From OMIW01 sp044235645 (lineage in GTDB: Bacteria > Bdellovibrionota_C > UBA2361 > OMIW01): DNA of 64,000 nucleotides. Positions 9,354-17,835 of this stretch are shown here, piece by piece (the stretch's first letter is position 1; every line of letters starts with the position of its first letter). The stretch is from NCBI GenBank assembly GCA_044235645.1, contig JBIIHQ010000007.1:91557-155556 (forward strand), written 5' to 3'. The translations under genes were made by a program, and so were the position numbers. The notes beneath the pieces were generated by a model. That model saw only the letters and a program-made list of their open reading frames with translations. It made no database searches and was not told the DNA's origin.

Positions 9354-9755
9354 TGATAGCATCGGGAAATATATGAGGGATTTGCAGAATCATCCCCGAT
9401 TGACTAGTTGGATATCTGAAGGGACTTTCCTCCTAACATCACCTCGGGCAACCGTTCTCGCATACCCCTCTGTGAAGGGTTCCACCAGTAAACTGCAAGG
9501 GGGTTCCCCTTCCGAAGTACGCAAATAGGGGTAGATGATAGGTGCCTCCTGAAAAAATGGGAGGTACACCAGAGATACGAGGCAGCTGACCCAAATCAGC
9601 TTCTGTTCGTGGATCTTTGAGAGAGGGCGTCGTAATCGTCAGTCATGATTGGCAAGACCACGTGACATGATAGAGGGGAAAGCGCGACTCCTCGGCGGCA
9701 CAGGGGTGTCTTCGAGGAGTCGCGAATTTCGTGACACCACGTTCTTGAAAATCCC
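9354..9755. other. intergenic region with hairpins
   Basis: About 400 bases without a recognisable gene. It holds an imperfect hairpin at about 9541-9570 (GGTGCCTCC ... GGAGGTACACC) and a strong hairpin at 9683-9724, described separately. No promoter is clear. Confidence 0.45.
9683..9724 (+). promoter_or_regulatory. 12-bp perfect hairpin with competing alternative stem in a 5' leader
   Basis: The arms CGCGACTCCTCG (9683-9694) and CGAGGAGTCGCG (9713-9724) pair perfectly. The loop and 3' arm also contain GGTGTC (9706-9711), which can pair with GACACC about 22 bases downstream; that alternative would break the first stem. The structure sits about 30 bases before the ATG at 9756. There is no T-run, so it is not an ordinary terminator. 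A regulatory leader is inference. Confidence 0.45.
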
Positions 9756-10178
9756 ATGATTGTCAGCCTCGAAACCCTTTTCAATGTCCAAAGCACCGAA
9801 GAGGATAGCTTGCTCATCCAGTTCGATGCAGTTCAACATCAGATGTTCGCAGAGACCCCGGTCCCTGTTAAAGTGGCATTTTTCGCCTCTCCCACACTGG
9901 AGGGGCAATGGTTTGATTGTCGGTATTCAGGAACCGTCCTGATTACGAATGTCGAACCGAACCGACTGGGTTCGGATCTGGTGACTTTTCAAGAGGTGGA
10001 GCAAGGAGTCTTTGTTTCCTTCGCCCCCCCCCCGAGAGTCAACAAAGCGTTCCTCACGAGGACGCTCAGCGAGAGTGGAGAAGGAGCCTTCTTCCTCCTC
10101 CTCGCCCCTCCCGCGATCTTCGAGGAGACGCTCTCCAAACCCTGGAAGGCCGAAGGTGCCTTCCTGACCCAGTCCTGA
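9756..10178 (+). CDS. hypothetical protein containing a C10 homopolymer
   Basis: A 140-residue frame whose first 90 residues read like a real small beta-rich domain, with strands such as VPVKVAFFAS and YSGTVLITNV. The PilZ fold is a guess I cannot support with a motif. A run of ten C bases at about 10024-10033 lies after the domain. One base more or less would replace the last 50 residues: C9 gives a short Arg/Ser/Pro-rich tail, C11 a tail running to 10258. I cannot tell which tail is native. The ATG has no clear ribosome-binding site and lies just downstream of a strong hairpin. Bases 10179-10421 hold nothing convincing. Confidence 0.45.
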   Translation: MIVSLETLFNVQSTEEDSLLIQFDAVQHQMFAETPVPVKVAFFASPTLEGQWFDCRYSGTVLITNVEPNRLGSDLVTFQEVEQGVFVSFAPPPRVNKAFLTRTLSESGEGAFFLLLAPPAIFEETLSKPWKAEGAFLTQS

Positions 10179-10421
10179 CCTTCAGATGGTGCAGGGAAGA
10201 CGGTTTCACCGCCGCTCTACCCTGCACCTTACCTGGTTTTTCCACCGGTTCTCGCTGATTGAGTCAGCTTCCTCGTGTCTCACCGAACTTACCGCGCTCG
10301 CCATTCGTTCCGTGGTGCGTGTCACCATCGCATCTTCCTCCTGCGACCTTGAAGGAAAAAAAGAGGTGGAGCGGGCTCTCGAAACGTCCTGAAGCTATCG
10401 TTCCTGACTCTGCCACCTTAT

Positions 10422-11576
10422 TTACCCGAAACATCGCAAAATTCGCTCTACCAGCGAGCCTCTCGATGGCGCATGCGCCGCCTGGGACACCAGGCTCAGA
10501 ACGCCCAGCCGCGCCGCTGTCGGCAGCACCGCTCTCCCCATCGCCGAGCCCATCATCACGACGGTCATCCGCGTGAACCCACGCATGTCCCGAGCGGCTT
10601 TCTCTCTCTCGAGCGCATACCGACGCAACTCCTCGGCAACCGAGGCCCCTCCGAGAGCACGCTCAACACACTCCCCGGCTATTCTCCCCGAGATGAGGGC
10701 GTGAGTCATTCCAAAGCCTCCACAGGGGTCGAGGGTTTCACAGGCATCACCAACGAGGAATGCACCATCGATCTCGCTCGCTCTGTAGCCCGAGTTAAGA
10801 GGCCCAGCCCCAAGTGGCATACCGATTGGTTGCCAGGTAAGGCCCGACAATAGTGGCGAACATCCCAACAAATTTCTGATGTAATCGATGTGAGAGGCAC
10901 GCTGAACGAGATCTTTGATTCCCAAAACCGAGACGTTACATCGCCCATCAAGAAGCGGTGTAATGTAGACCTCTCCTCCTTTCACAAGCACAACGGTGAC
11001 AAAGGGTCGTAAGGAGCCACCCGTTATGCGCCACGATGAACTGGTCCCGTACCGTGGCTTCGCGATAATGGGCGCCGAGAGGCCGAGTGCCCGAGCACTC
11101 CAGGATCTGCCTCCATCAGCGATGATGAGAAACTCACTCTTCGCCGCACCGCCTGCCCACGCCACCTCAAAGTGCCCGCGATGACGCGTGACAGAGGATA
11201 GAACGGCCCCACTTTGAAGACTAACCCCTTGACAGCCAAGTGCCTGACGGAGCACGAGGTCATCTATCTTCTCCCGAGGAACCCCCAGTCCCCCCCCCGA
11301 ATCTGCCACCTCCACGACCGTCCCCCGGTGTTCGATGTGATACCCATCAACTTCACACCCTATTGATAGAAGCTCCGCAGAGGAAATTCCCAATCTCTCC
11401 AGTTCAGACCTTCCCCGTGCGGACAGCCCTTCTCCACACGCCTTTCTCCTCGGAAATGTCGCCTTGTCGACGAGCAATACCGAAACTCCCCTTCTTCCCA
11501 ACTCGATCGCCGCCGCCGCTCCCGCGAGCGACGCACCCACGATGATCACTGATGGCGAGGATGCATGACTTCTCAT
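10422..11576 (-). CDS. FAD-dependent monooxygenase/reductase of the type III PKS operon
   Basis: A 384-residue flavoprotein of the geranylgeranyl-reductase/aromatic-hydroxylase group. The dinucleotide-binding motif VIIVGASLAGAAAAIELG is at the N-terminus, RKACGEGLSARG follows near residue 45, and the second FAD motif FLVGDACETLDPCGGFGM is near residue 275. Its start overlaps the methyltransferase stop as ATGA, showing translational coupling. In Streptomyces the type III PKS product is hydroxylated by the flavoprotein SrsC and methylated by SrsB. This gene holds the SrsC position, so hydroxylation of an alkylresorcinol to a hydroquinone or quinone is the best inference. Confidence 0.8.
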   Translation of the reverse strand: MRSHASSPSVIIVGASLAGAAAAIELGRRGVSVLLVDKATFPRRKACGEGLSARGRSELERLGISSAELLSIGCEVDGYHIEHRGTVVEVADSGGGLGVPREKIDDLVLRQALGCQGVSLQSGAVLSSVTRHRGHFEVAWAGGAAKSEFLIIADGGRSWSARALGLSAPIIAKPRYGTSSSWRITGGSLRPFVTVVLVKGGEVYITPLLDGRCNVSVLGIKDLVQRASHIDYIRNLLGCSPLLSGLTWQPIGMPLGAGPLNSGYRASEIDGAFLVGDACETLDPCGGFGMTHALISGRIAGECVERALGGASVAEELRRYALEREKAARDMRGFTRMTVVMMGSAMGRAVLPTAARLGVLSLVSQAAHAPSRGSLVERILRCFG

Positions 11577-12169
11577 GCGATGACCGAACGCTTCACTGAC
11601 GGAAGAAACCGAGGCTTATGTCCCATCACCTCCCGATATCCGGGTACGGCGAACAGACCTTGTTCCTCTAAACGAATGCGACGCCACAAGAGAAGGCCAT
11701 TCACCGCGGTGAAGACAACCGCAGTAACCGGCGCACCTCCCGCGATAGGGAGAGTCAATAACTCTAAAATGACCACGAGGTAGTTTGGATGACGGATAAA
11801 ACGATAAGGACCGTTCGCCACAAACGATCCCTCGACACCGCGGTTCGTATAGACCGAAACATTCCAGAACTTTCCGAGCGTCGCCAACGTCCACCCACGA
11901 AGCCCCTGAGTCGCGACAAAAATGGTGGCTGCAGTTATTCGGAGCGGGGTCCCGGTAGCAGCAGAAAAAAAATCTGCCTCAATAATCAGGCTTACAAACC
12001 ACCCAACATGCATAAGGATCATCCCGCTCATGCCGAGCGGTGATTCACTCTCGACAAATCCCCGAGACCTCATGGCACGTTGGTTTCTTCTGGATACGAT
12101 AATCTCGATCGATCGCTCAAGCAGGCTATACCCAAAGAGGAACCACGAGAGAAAAGTCACCCGTGACAC
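11573..12169 (-). CDS. isoprenylcysteine carboxyl methyltransferase (ICMT)-family membrane methyltransferase
   Basis: A 198-residue protein with about four membrane helices and the C-terminal ICMT/phospholipid methyltransferase signature GPYRFIRHPNYLVVILE near residue 142, followed by RLEEQGLF and the PGYREV segment. These enzymes use SAM to methylate lipophilic substrates within the membrane. It overlaps the polyketide synthase gene by 13 bases and the flavoprotein gene by 4 bases. Family and position match SrsB of Streptomyces, which O-methylates alkylresorcinols, so methylation of the phenolic lipid is likely. True prenylcysteine methylation is very unlikely in bacteria. Confidence 0.82.
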   Translation of the reverse strand: MSRVTFLSWFLFGYSLLERSIEIIVSRRNQRAMRSRGFVESESPLGMSGMILMHVGWFVSLIIEADFFSAATGTPLRITAATIFVATQGLRGWTLATLGKFWNVSVYTNRGVEGSFVANGPYRFIRHPNYLVVILELLTLPIAGGAPVTAVVFTAVNGLLLWRRIRLEEQGLFAVPGYREVMGHKPRFLPSVKRSVIA

Positions 12170-13209
12170 CTCAAAAGATTTACCTGCAGGGTCAATCCTG
12201 GACCAATTCCAAGCATAAGCGCGAGATCCCCGCGACGATACGGCCGCTCATCGACAAACGATTTCAGAGCATAAAGAATAGAGGCTGATGACATATTCCC
12301 GTTCTCTCTGAGAGAGTCCCACCCCCACTTCGTCCGCTCTCGTGGTAGCTCAAAAGTCTCCTCCAAGCTTGACAGGATCTTGGCGCCACCCGGATGAAAT
12401 ATCCACCACTTGATATCACTCGAGCAGAGATCGAGAGAACCCAAAAAATCAGAGATACGCCGAGGTGCAGCCTCGAGGAGCGCATGCGGTATCTCACGAT
12501 CAAGGTGCAAATGTGGGCCATCGTCGTGAATGGCGTACCCCATGAGATCCCCTGTTTGCGGGATGAGGTATGACTGACAGCTGACTACCTCCAATAGCCC
12601 CGGTCTCTCAGATAACACCACCGACGCTGCACCATCGCCAAATAGTGCCGCACCTACAATCGCCCCGCCCTGAAGATCATTTGGCTGATGAACGAGGGAG
12701 CACAGCTCAACAGAGGTCAGCATCGTGTATCCGCTCCTTTGAGACAGCCTCTGTGCCAACGACAGTCCGATCGCCCCTCCCGCGCACCCGTATTGAAATA
12801 TTGGAACCCTCAGTATTGCGGGCGATAGACCTACGTGCGCGATAGCGAGGGTGTCAATCGATGGGATACTCGGGACTGAGCAGGAGGTCATCAGAAGCGT
12901 GTGAAGGCCCGAGGGTTCCAACCCGCTGGCGTCTATCCCACCCCTGATTACCTTTGAGAGCATCGATGCACCGACCTCGTTAAATATTTTGGTTCGCTCC
13001 CGAGGACCGGCAAGCCCTATCAACTCCTGAAGAGGTATCGCAAACGCTCTGCGTTCAATTCGGGTCGAAGAGCTCAACCTCTGAAAGAGGGCCCGTTCCG
13101 TCGGGGAAGAGGCTAGCCAGGCCCCGGCAGCCTCCGTAATCACATCTGTTGAGTAGGAGTATGGGGCTCTTTCTGTCACTATTGCGTTGATGAAGGTCAT
13201 GGGTGTCAC
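12157..13209 (-). CDS. type III polyketide synthase (chalcone/alkylresorcinol synthase family)
   Basis: A 350-residue thiolase-fold enzyme with the complete type III PKS triad: Cys in FQYGCAGGAIGL near residue 140, His in WWIFHPGGAKIL near residue 270, and Asn in RENGNMSSAS near residue 305. The C-terminal GIGPGLTLQ loop is also present. Such enzymes extend an acyl-CoA starter with malonyl-CoA and cyclise the product to alkylresorcinols or alkylpyrones. Its start overlaps the YceI stop by 4 bases and its end overlaps the methyltransferase by 13 bases, so it is the second gene of a four-gene unit. A fatty-acyl starter is the usual bacterial case; starter choice is not readable here. Confidence 0.9.
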   Translation of the reverse strand: MTPMTFINAIVTERAPYSYSTDVITEAAGAWLASSPTERALFQRLSSSTRIERRAFAIPLQELIGLAGPRERTKIFNEVGASMLSKVIRGGIDASGLEPSGLHTLLMTSCSVPSIPSIDTLAIAHVGLSPAILRVPIFQYGCAGGAIGLSLAQRLSQRSGYTMLTSVELCSLVHQPNDLQGGAIVGAALFGDGAASVVLSERPGLLEVVSCQSYLIPQTGDLMGYAIHDDGPHLHLDREIPHALLEAAPRRISDFLGSLDLCSSDIKWWIFHPGGAKILSSLEETFELPRERTKWGWDSLRENGNMSSASILYALKSFVDERPYRRGDLALMLGIGPGLTLQVNLLRCHG

Positions 13210-13855
13210 TCCTTCTTAGGAATCATTGTTTGGTACGAGATTGTCACGAAGGGATCTAATCGAGCGACGATGATAGAGGGGTCCTCGACGTGAAAGTCTT
13301 CCCACCGAGTCGTAAAGGCTCCCTCAACTCGATACCCATGCGGGGTAGATTGAATAGATACAGGTAGCGACACCGTCTTGGTCACATCTCGAATGGAGAG
13401 GATGCCACTCAACGATCCTTGACAGCTGCCTTTCTTATCAATCAATGAGGGATTGCACTCCTCGCTCAATCTCGTCGATACAAAACGAACCTCTGGAAAT
13501 GCATCCGCCGCCATCACCTCGCGCAGACGATCATCCCGGAGCTCTGAATTCGTATCAAAAAACCTCACCGGAACTCTCAGATCAACCGCTACTGCGAGCG
13601 AATCTTTGGCATCGTCGAGCCGAACACTTCCGGAGATATTTTTTGTGATGCCGCGTACCGTGTGCCACGTCGAGTCAACCACAAACGTCACATTCGTATT
13701 TCTGTCATTCAACTCCGTTGGCAGATCCCATGTCTCCGAAAGCGCGGGCTTGCCCAAGACAACACAAAAAAACCGCACGTGACGAGAGAAAAACGAAGAA
13801 TACGCACAACGATTGTCCCAAAGGTAATAATGACCAATCCTACTACGCCCAGCAT
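13206..13855 (-). CDS. YceI-family lipid-binding periplasmic protein, apparent -1 frameshift in the signal peptide
   Basis: The C-terminal 180 residues are a YceI-like lipocalin fold: VDSTWHTVRGITKNISGSV, the AFPEVRFVS segment and FTTRWEDFHVEDPSI. YceI proteins bind polyprenyl or long-chain lipids in the periplasm. In the YceI frame the sequence upstream is not a signal peptide. In the frame one base away, an ATG at 13855 with GAGGAT upstream encodes a strongly hydrophobic leader (MLGVVGLVIITFGTIVVRI), which joins the YceI frame if the ribosome slips back one base on the T7 run at 13766-13772 (minus strand). The joined product has a plausible signal peptidase site after KPALS. Either a base is missing or slippage occurs. 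It is first in the PKS operon. Confidence 0.75.
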
Positions 13856-14023
13856 GAATCATATCCTCGGAGAGCGACAGTATCGCAGACACTTCACCCC
13901 ACCGAAATATTAGCATCCGAGAGATAGCAAGCCTTGAGCATCTCTTCTCATACCAAGTCTCCAATCTCAAGACCACTTAGACACACCTTTTACTCCCAAA
14001 CCGGCGGTGGTAATATCATACTC

Positions 14024-14824
14024 ATGTCCCGCCCCAAACTTTTCCACCGCCCTCTTAATCGAGTCAAATTTCTTGCTCTGATATCGGGGTTCGTATCTCT
14101 CACCAGTTTTTTCGGCGCCGTCTTGGTGATGGCTTTCGGGCTGCACGGCGAGATGACGGGTCTTTTCCCGATGCAAACGCCGCGATTGGGAGTCGTCTGG
14201 GATTGCGGTATCACGCTGCTTTTCCCGGTGCCGCACTCTCTACTCCTCAGCACCAGGGGACGTCGGTATATGGCAGCTCTTATTCCTGGGGAAACGGGGC
14301 GACACCTCGTTACCACCACTTTTGTAATCATCGCCTCTCTCCAATTAATTGCACTTTTCTTGCTCTGGTCTCACCTCGGACAAACCAACTGGAGGCCTCC
14401 GACAACCATTAGACCCTTCTGGGAATTATTGTACGTTTCCTCGTGAATTCTTCTAACGGTGGCCATGGTTAAGGCTGGTCTTGGAATCCAAATGGGCCTT
14501 CTCGGCTGGACGTCGGTGCTGAAAGGAAAGCCACCACACTATCCATCATTCCCGACTGATGGTCTCTATACCATGTGCCGTCACCCCGTTTACTTCGCCA
14601 TGGCGCTGGTATCATGCACCGGGCCAGTATGGAATATCGACCATGCGATCATAGCCTTCATATTCACCTTCTACTGTGTGGTGGGTCCACTCATGAGGGA
14701 GCGCCGACTCGCGAGACAGTTTGGCACGCCGTTCCTCGAGTATCGCCAGCGCACCCCATTTTTTCCGACCCCACGATCTGTTGTGCGTGCGCTGAACTGT
14801 ATTCAGCGGGCCCACTCGTCCTGA
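14024..14824 (+). pseudogene. NnrU/MddA-like membrane methyltransferase interrupted by an in-frame TGA
   Basis: One reading frame carries both halves of an NnrU/methanethiol-S-methyltransferase-type protein: five to six hydrophobic helices, a PVPHSLLLS segment near residue 70, and the C-terminal GLYTMCRHPVYFAMAL and MRERRLARQFGTPFLEYR motifs of the ICMT superfamily. A TGA at 14444-14446 splits it after YVSS; reading resumes in the same frame with ILLTVAMVKAGLG. Relatives usually have a Trp about there, so TGG to TGA is the simplest explanation. The second half has an ATG at 14465 without a clear ribosome-binding site. It is divergent from the PKS operon and may once have belonged to the same lipid pathway. 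Confidence 0.7.
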
Positions 14825-14988
14825 CCCATCTCGGTCATTTAGTGACGTTATTGGCAGCGCTCACGACAGCGACACTCGAGAATGGAACAGGTCATGCCAC
14901 GACTCAGGTGAGGTACCGAGAACAGGCCCGAACTCACCGGCTATGAACGAGAGTAATTGAAGAATGTTCTGATGAAAATTCGGCGATT

Positions 14989-15016
14989 TTGACCGGATTA
15001 TCCTGCGAGATATCCT
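14989..15016 (+). promoter_or_regulatory. possible sigma-70 type promoter
   Basis: TTGACC (14989-14994) and TATCCT (15011-15016) are separated by 16 bases, 55 bases before the Shine-Dalgarno element AAAGGAGG at 15057-15064. Both boxes deviate from consensus, so this is tentative. The stretch 14825-15056 otherwise holds nothing recognisable. Confidence 0.3.
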
Positions 15017-15081
15017 AAATAGTATTGTTGTAGGTCTTATCCTGACTCTTTCCCAGAAAGGAGGCGCTGCATGCCGGAAGG

Positions 15082-15423
15082 ATGCTGATTGATATGTGCC
15101 TAAATCAAAGTAACCATAACATCTTGATTTACCCTTTCGGTAATCTCGTAACCAACCTTTTAGCCCGTGCAGAGATCGAGTTAATAACCGGGGTTGAAGA
15201 TGTGTGGTTTGTTTGTCGCCTCGACTACTCGGACGAACCCGAAGGGAGTATCCCACTCTCTATCCAAAACTCGAATGAGCGGCAAAGATCTCATGCGTCC
15301 GACATTCCACAGAATGTTCAGGGCCTTTTCGAAGATATAAAATCAGTTTTTTTCTTCTCGATCAAGATCGATAGGAATATCGATATATTTTGTATAATTG
15401 ACCCAGTTAGCTGCCTATCGTGA
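15082..15423 (+). CDS. hypothetical protein behind a five-codon leader ORF
   Basis: A 113-residue frame of unknown function, moderately hydrophobic, with charged stretches such as LLARAEIELITGVEDVW. The strong AAAGGAGG at 15057-15064 is positioned for the ATG at 15071, which encodes only M-P-E-G-C before TGA (15086-15088). The ATG at 15082 of this frame overlaps that stop, so translation would be coupled to the leader. A mutated or frameshifted start of a longer gene is the alternative. No domain recognised. Confidence 0.35.
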   Translation: MLIDMCLNQSNHNILIYPFGNLVTNLLARAEIELITGVEDVWFVCRLDYSDEPEGSIPLSIQNSNERQRSHASDIPQNVQGLFEDIKSVFFFSIKIDRNIDIFCIIDPVSCLS

Positions 15424-15495
15424 TAAATTGATCATTCGGACGTCATGTGCGAGATTCAATTTGTATGCTACCCTTTAGGAGTTTTAGGTTTGACG

Positions 15496-15768
15496 ATGAA
15501 CGATCTGAGAATCGCCCTGGTGCCCATGGGTCATCGGACCATGACTTACCTTGTGCGTCATCATCGCGATGATCGCGGCTATTATGTACTAGGGCATCTT
15601 CCCAACCCGGGTAAACTGATGAACTTGTACATCAATCTGGAGAGGTGTCACTTCCACACCGTGGATAGTGCCCACGAAGACCTGTTTATCGAGAAATACA
15701 AAACGGATGGGCCGAGGGGTCTTTCGATCCTTCTCGAAGATCTCGGCGTCGTTCACTCGCTTCAATAG
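15496..15768 (+). CDS. hypothetical small protein
   Basis: Ninety residues if translation starts at the ATG at 15496, which has TAGGAG about 18 bases and TTTAGG about 9 bases upstream; the same frame opens at 15445. The protein is basic and rich in His and Tyr, with GHLPNPGKLMNLYINL and a C-terminal LLEDLGVVHSL. I do not recognise it. A GC-rich hairpin follows 13 bases after the stop, as expected for the end of a real gene. Confidence 0.45.
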   Translation: MNDLRIALVPMGHRTMTYLVRHHRDDRGYYVLGHLPNPGKLMNLYINLERCHFHTVDSAHEDLFIEKYKTDGPRGLSILLEDLGVVHSLQ

Positions 15769-15781
15769 GAAGGTTTAGCCC

Positions 15782-15811
15782 CCCCCTTGTAAAGTTTATC
15801 TTGCAAGGGGG
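15782..15811 (+). terminator. possible terminator hairpin
   Basis: CCCCCTTG (15782-15789) pairs with CAAGGGGG (15804-15811) around a 14-base loop, just after the hypothetical gene ending at 15768. The following bases CCTATCTTA are only weakly T-rich, so termination efficiency is doubtful. Confidence 0.4.
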
Positions 15812-15896
15812 CCTATCTTAGTCTAGAAGTCGTCGGTACCTCCACACATCCGCGCGACTTACTCTCTCGGCGGCTCGCCTTCGCATTCTGCCGCAC

Positions 15897-16712
15897 CTAT
15901 GGTGATCGGATGCCGTGATTGTCATCAGAGGAGAAGGCCACCGCTGACACGATAGCCTCGATGCAAGAGCGCATTTTATCAAACCCCCCTGATTTCTTCG
16001 TTGATGATTCATCCATGTAGGTTGCTCTGTTGATCTCGAGCATAAAAGCGCTTATCCGCGGGTCATTATAAAGCGGGAGGGGCACATACGTGCCGGAAAA
16101 GGGTTTATTGATACCGAAGGAATATCCGCAATCTGAGGCAATTGTTTCGACGAGCTTCTCGATTAGGACTGGAGTATGAATTGGATCGGTGCCAATAACA
16201 ATATCGGGCCTCTCAGTATTCCCTGACAATTCGTAAGGGAGCGAATTTGCGGGATAAGAATGGCAGTCAATGATTGTACATCGGGAAAAGCGCTCCAGGC
16301 AGTTTTTGGTCCGCAGAATGAGCTCTTCGTGATAGGGCCGATAATACATCGCGAGCAACTTTTCCCGTTCTTCTAAGTTGAGCTCCCTTCTCAAGCGCTG
16401 AAGCTGACACCCATGGGTATAAATACTACCCATACCCCGAGTTGACATAATCTCGCGACTGTCATCTTCGAACCTTTCGGGATCAACCACAAAACGACTA
16501 ATATCGTATCGCATCAGGCAACCACCGGCCGCAACGATCGGCTGATACAAATCATCGGTAAACCAATCGACCAGAAGTCGATGCTGTTCACGGAGCTCCT
16601 CATCAGTAACTATAAATTGGTCCCTTACCTGCTCGGGGATGACAGAGGAACTATGGGGCACACTTGCCAACAGTGGAATCTGAGGTGCCGGATTGAAAAG
16701 AGAGTAACTCAT
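15897..16712 (-). CDS. N-formylglutamate amidohydrolase family protein
   Basis: A 271-residue zinc-hydrolase-like protein. PLLASVPHSS near the N-terminus, the acidic segment RYDISRFVVDPERFED near residue 75, the IIDCHSYP motif near residue 150 and MLEINRATYMDE near residue 230 are hallmarks of the N-formylglutamate amidohydrolase family, which releases formate from N-formylglutamate in histidine degradation. No hut genes are nearby, so the substrate is not certain. The ATG at 16712 overlaps the stop of the preceding GNAT gene as ATGA, which favours it over the ATG at 16727. Confidence 0.85.
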   Translation of the reverse strand: MSYSLFNPAPQIPLLASVPHSSSVIPEQVRDQFIVTDEELREQHRLLVDWFTDDLYQPIVAAGGCLMRYDISRFVVDPERFEDDSREIMSTRGMGSIYTHGCQLQRLRRELNLEEREKLLAMYYRPYHEELILRTKNCLERFSRCTIIDCHSYPANSLPYELSGNTERPDIVIGTDPIHTPVLIEKLVETIASDCGYSFGINKPFSGTYVPLPLYNDPRISAFMLEINRATYMDESSTKKSGGFDKMRSCIEAIVSAVAFSSDDNHGIRSP

Positions 16713-17236
16713 ACCAGAGACATCCATACCACATCGGGCTGGCCGAGAGATTCATACATCCAACTGCTCGGAGCCATCTGTGGATTAAATGATTGACGTG
16801 CGACCTCACGAAAACCAAAGCAGCGGTAAAAGCGGGGCAGATGATCATCGACATCAAAGCACGATAAACATCGTGCCCCCTCTGCGATAGCTCGGTCCAT
16901 CAGAGAGGCACCATAATGCGCATCGGGATATGAAAAAAGCGAAACAAGCTCTGACCCGATCAATCCAAAACCACCTTTTCCATCGACAGTCATGAACAAT
17001 CGAGCACCTTTTGAACGGTACTCATCAGAGCTCAACCGATGGATCATTAGTTTTCTAATTTCAGGAAGCCCCTCACGGGCACTCACAAAGCTATCGAATT
17101 CATCGAAGGTTCGACACTCGAGAATGTGCCGTCCTCGCTCGGGATCGAGCGCCTCTTGGGGCAACGATGCTCCGACTTTTTGCTTATCATCGAATGCCTC
17201 CGATGAGGGATTCTCTCTATGTCCTTCCGTCCGCAT
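16709..17236 (-). CDS. GNAT-like N-acetyltransferase
   Basis: About 175 residues. The central part, from LFMTVDGKGGFGLIGSELVSL through SYPDAHYGASLMDRAIAEGA to FYRCFGFREVAR, follows the strand-helix pattern of a GNAT fold, with HLPRFYRCFGF resembling the usual motif B, although the acetyl-CoA loop is degenerate. The ATG at 17236 has AGGGG just upstream; a TTG at 17260 would add eight residues. It is coupled to the N-formylglutamate amidohydrolase gene by an ATGA overlap, so the two products may act on the same amino-acid derivative. Confidence 0.6.
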   Translation of the reverse strand: MRTEGHRENPSSEAFDDKQKVGASLPQEALDPERGRHILECRTFDEFDSFVSAREGLPEIRKLMIHRLSSDEYRSKGARLFMTVDGKGGFGLIGSELVSLFSYPDAHYGASLMDRAIAEGARCLSCFDVDDHLPRFYRCFGFREVARQSFNPQMAPSSWMYESLGQPDVVWMSLV

Positions 17237-17260
17237 ACCCCTGCCAGCGCTGTTCTTCAA

Positions 17261-17835
17261 ATAACCGCGCGGCCGCCCCCGACGCGACTCTGCACAGATT
17301 GAGCAAGTTTTTCACCACCCTGCTCCTCACAACCTATCCTGATACCATCTCTCAAGTCAAAGTTCCACTGGTCGTGAAATCGCCCTCCCTCTGGCGCGAA
17401 TGTGCTCGTTTATCGCTCGCAAGACAGGTAATGGCATCAAATCTGCGTGGTCAACATGCGCCTCTGTAGACAGGGAAGGGATACGGAGAATCACCCATGT
17501 ATTCAGGAATCCGGGTACGGGGCCGTCCTAGAGCCCACTCAGCTCCACCCTGTCACCTCATGACATCGAGAGCCCTTCTCGTAATTTCTTTTGTCCCTCT
17601 CATAGAGCCCTCAGAGGCCTGTCAACCACCTCCTCACGAGCATCGGCCACCGCGAGGGGGCTACGACCCCCCTTTCCCGGGAACAAGAGGAGAGATCAAA
17701 GAATCTCGGTCACGTGGAACGCAGGTCGCATCCCAACCCCCTCGGGAATTCGTTCGGTGATTTCGACCAGTTAGGAAATCGGCCTAAAATCGGCAATGCT
17801 TGTTTTTTTAGATATTCGTAACGAGATAGATCTTT
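17261..17835. other. intergenic region, nothing recognised
   Basis: About 575 bases upstream of the GNAT gene. Short open frames exist on the plus strand but have no ribosome-binding sites or protein-like composition. A small GGGGG/CCCCC hairpin lies at about 17655-17671. Confidence 0.35.

Noticed and set aside
14861..15256. 131-codon minus-strand frame
   Set aside because: Arg/Ser/His-rich composition without a ribosome-binding site; it opposes the better-supported plus-strand leader and frame at 15071-15423.
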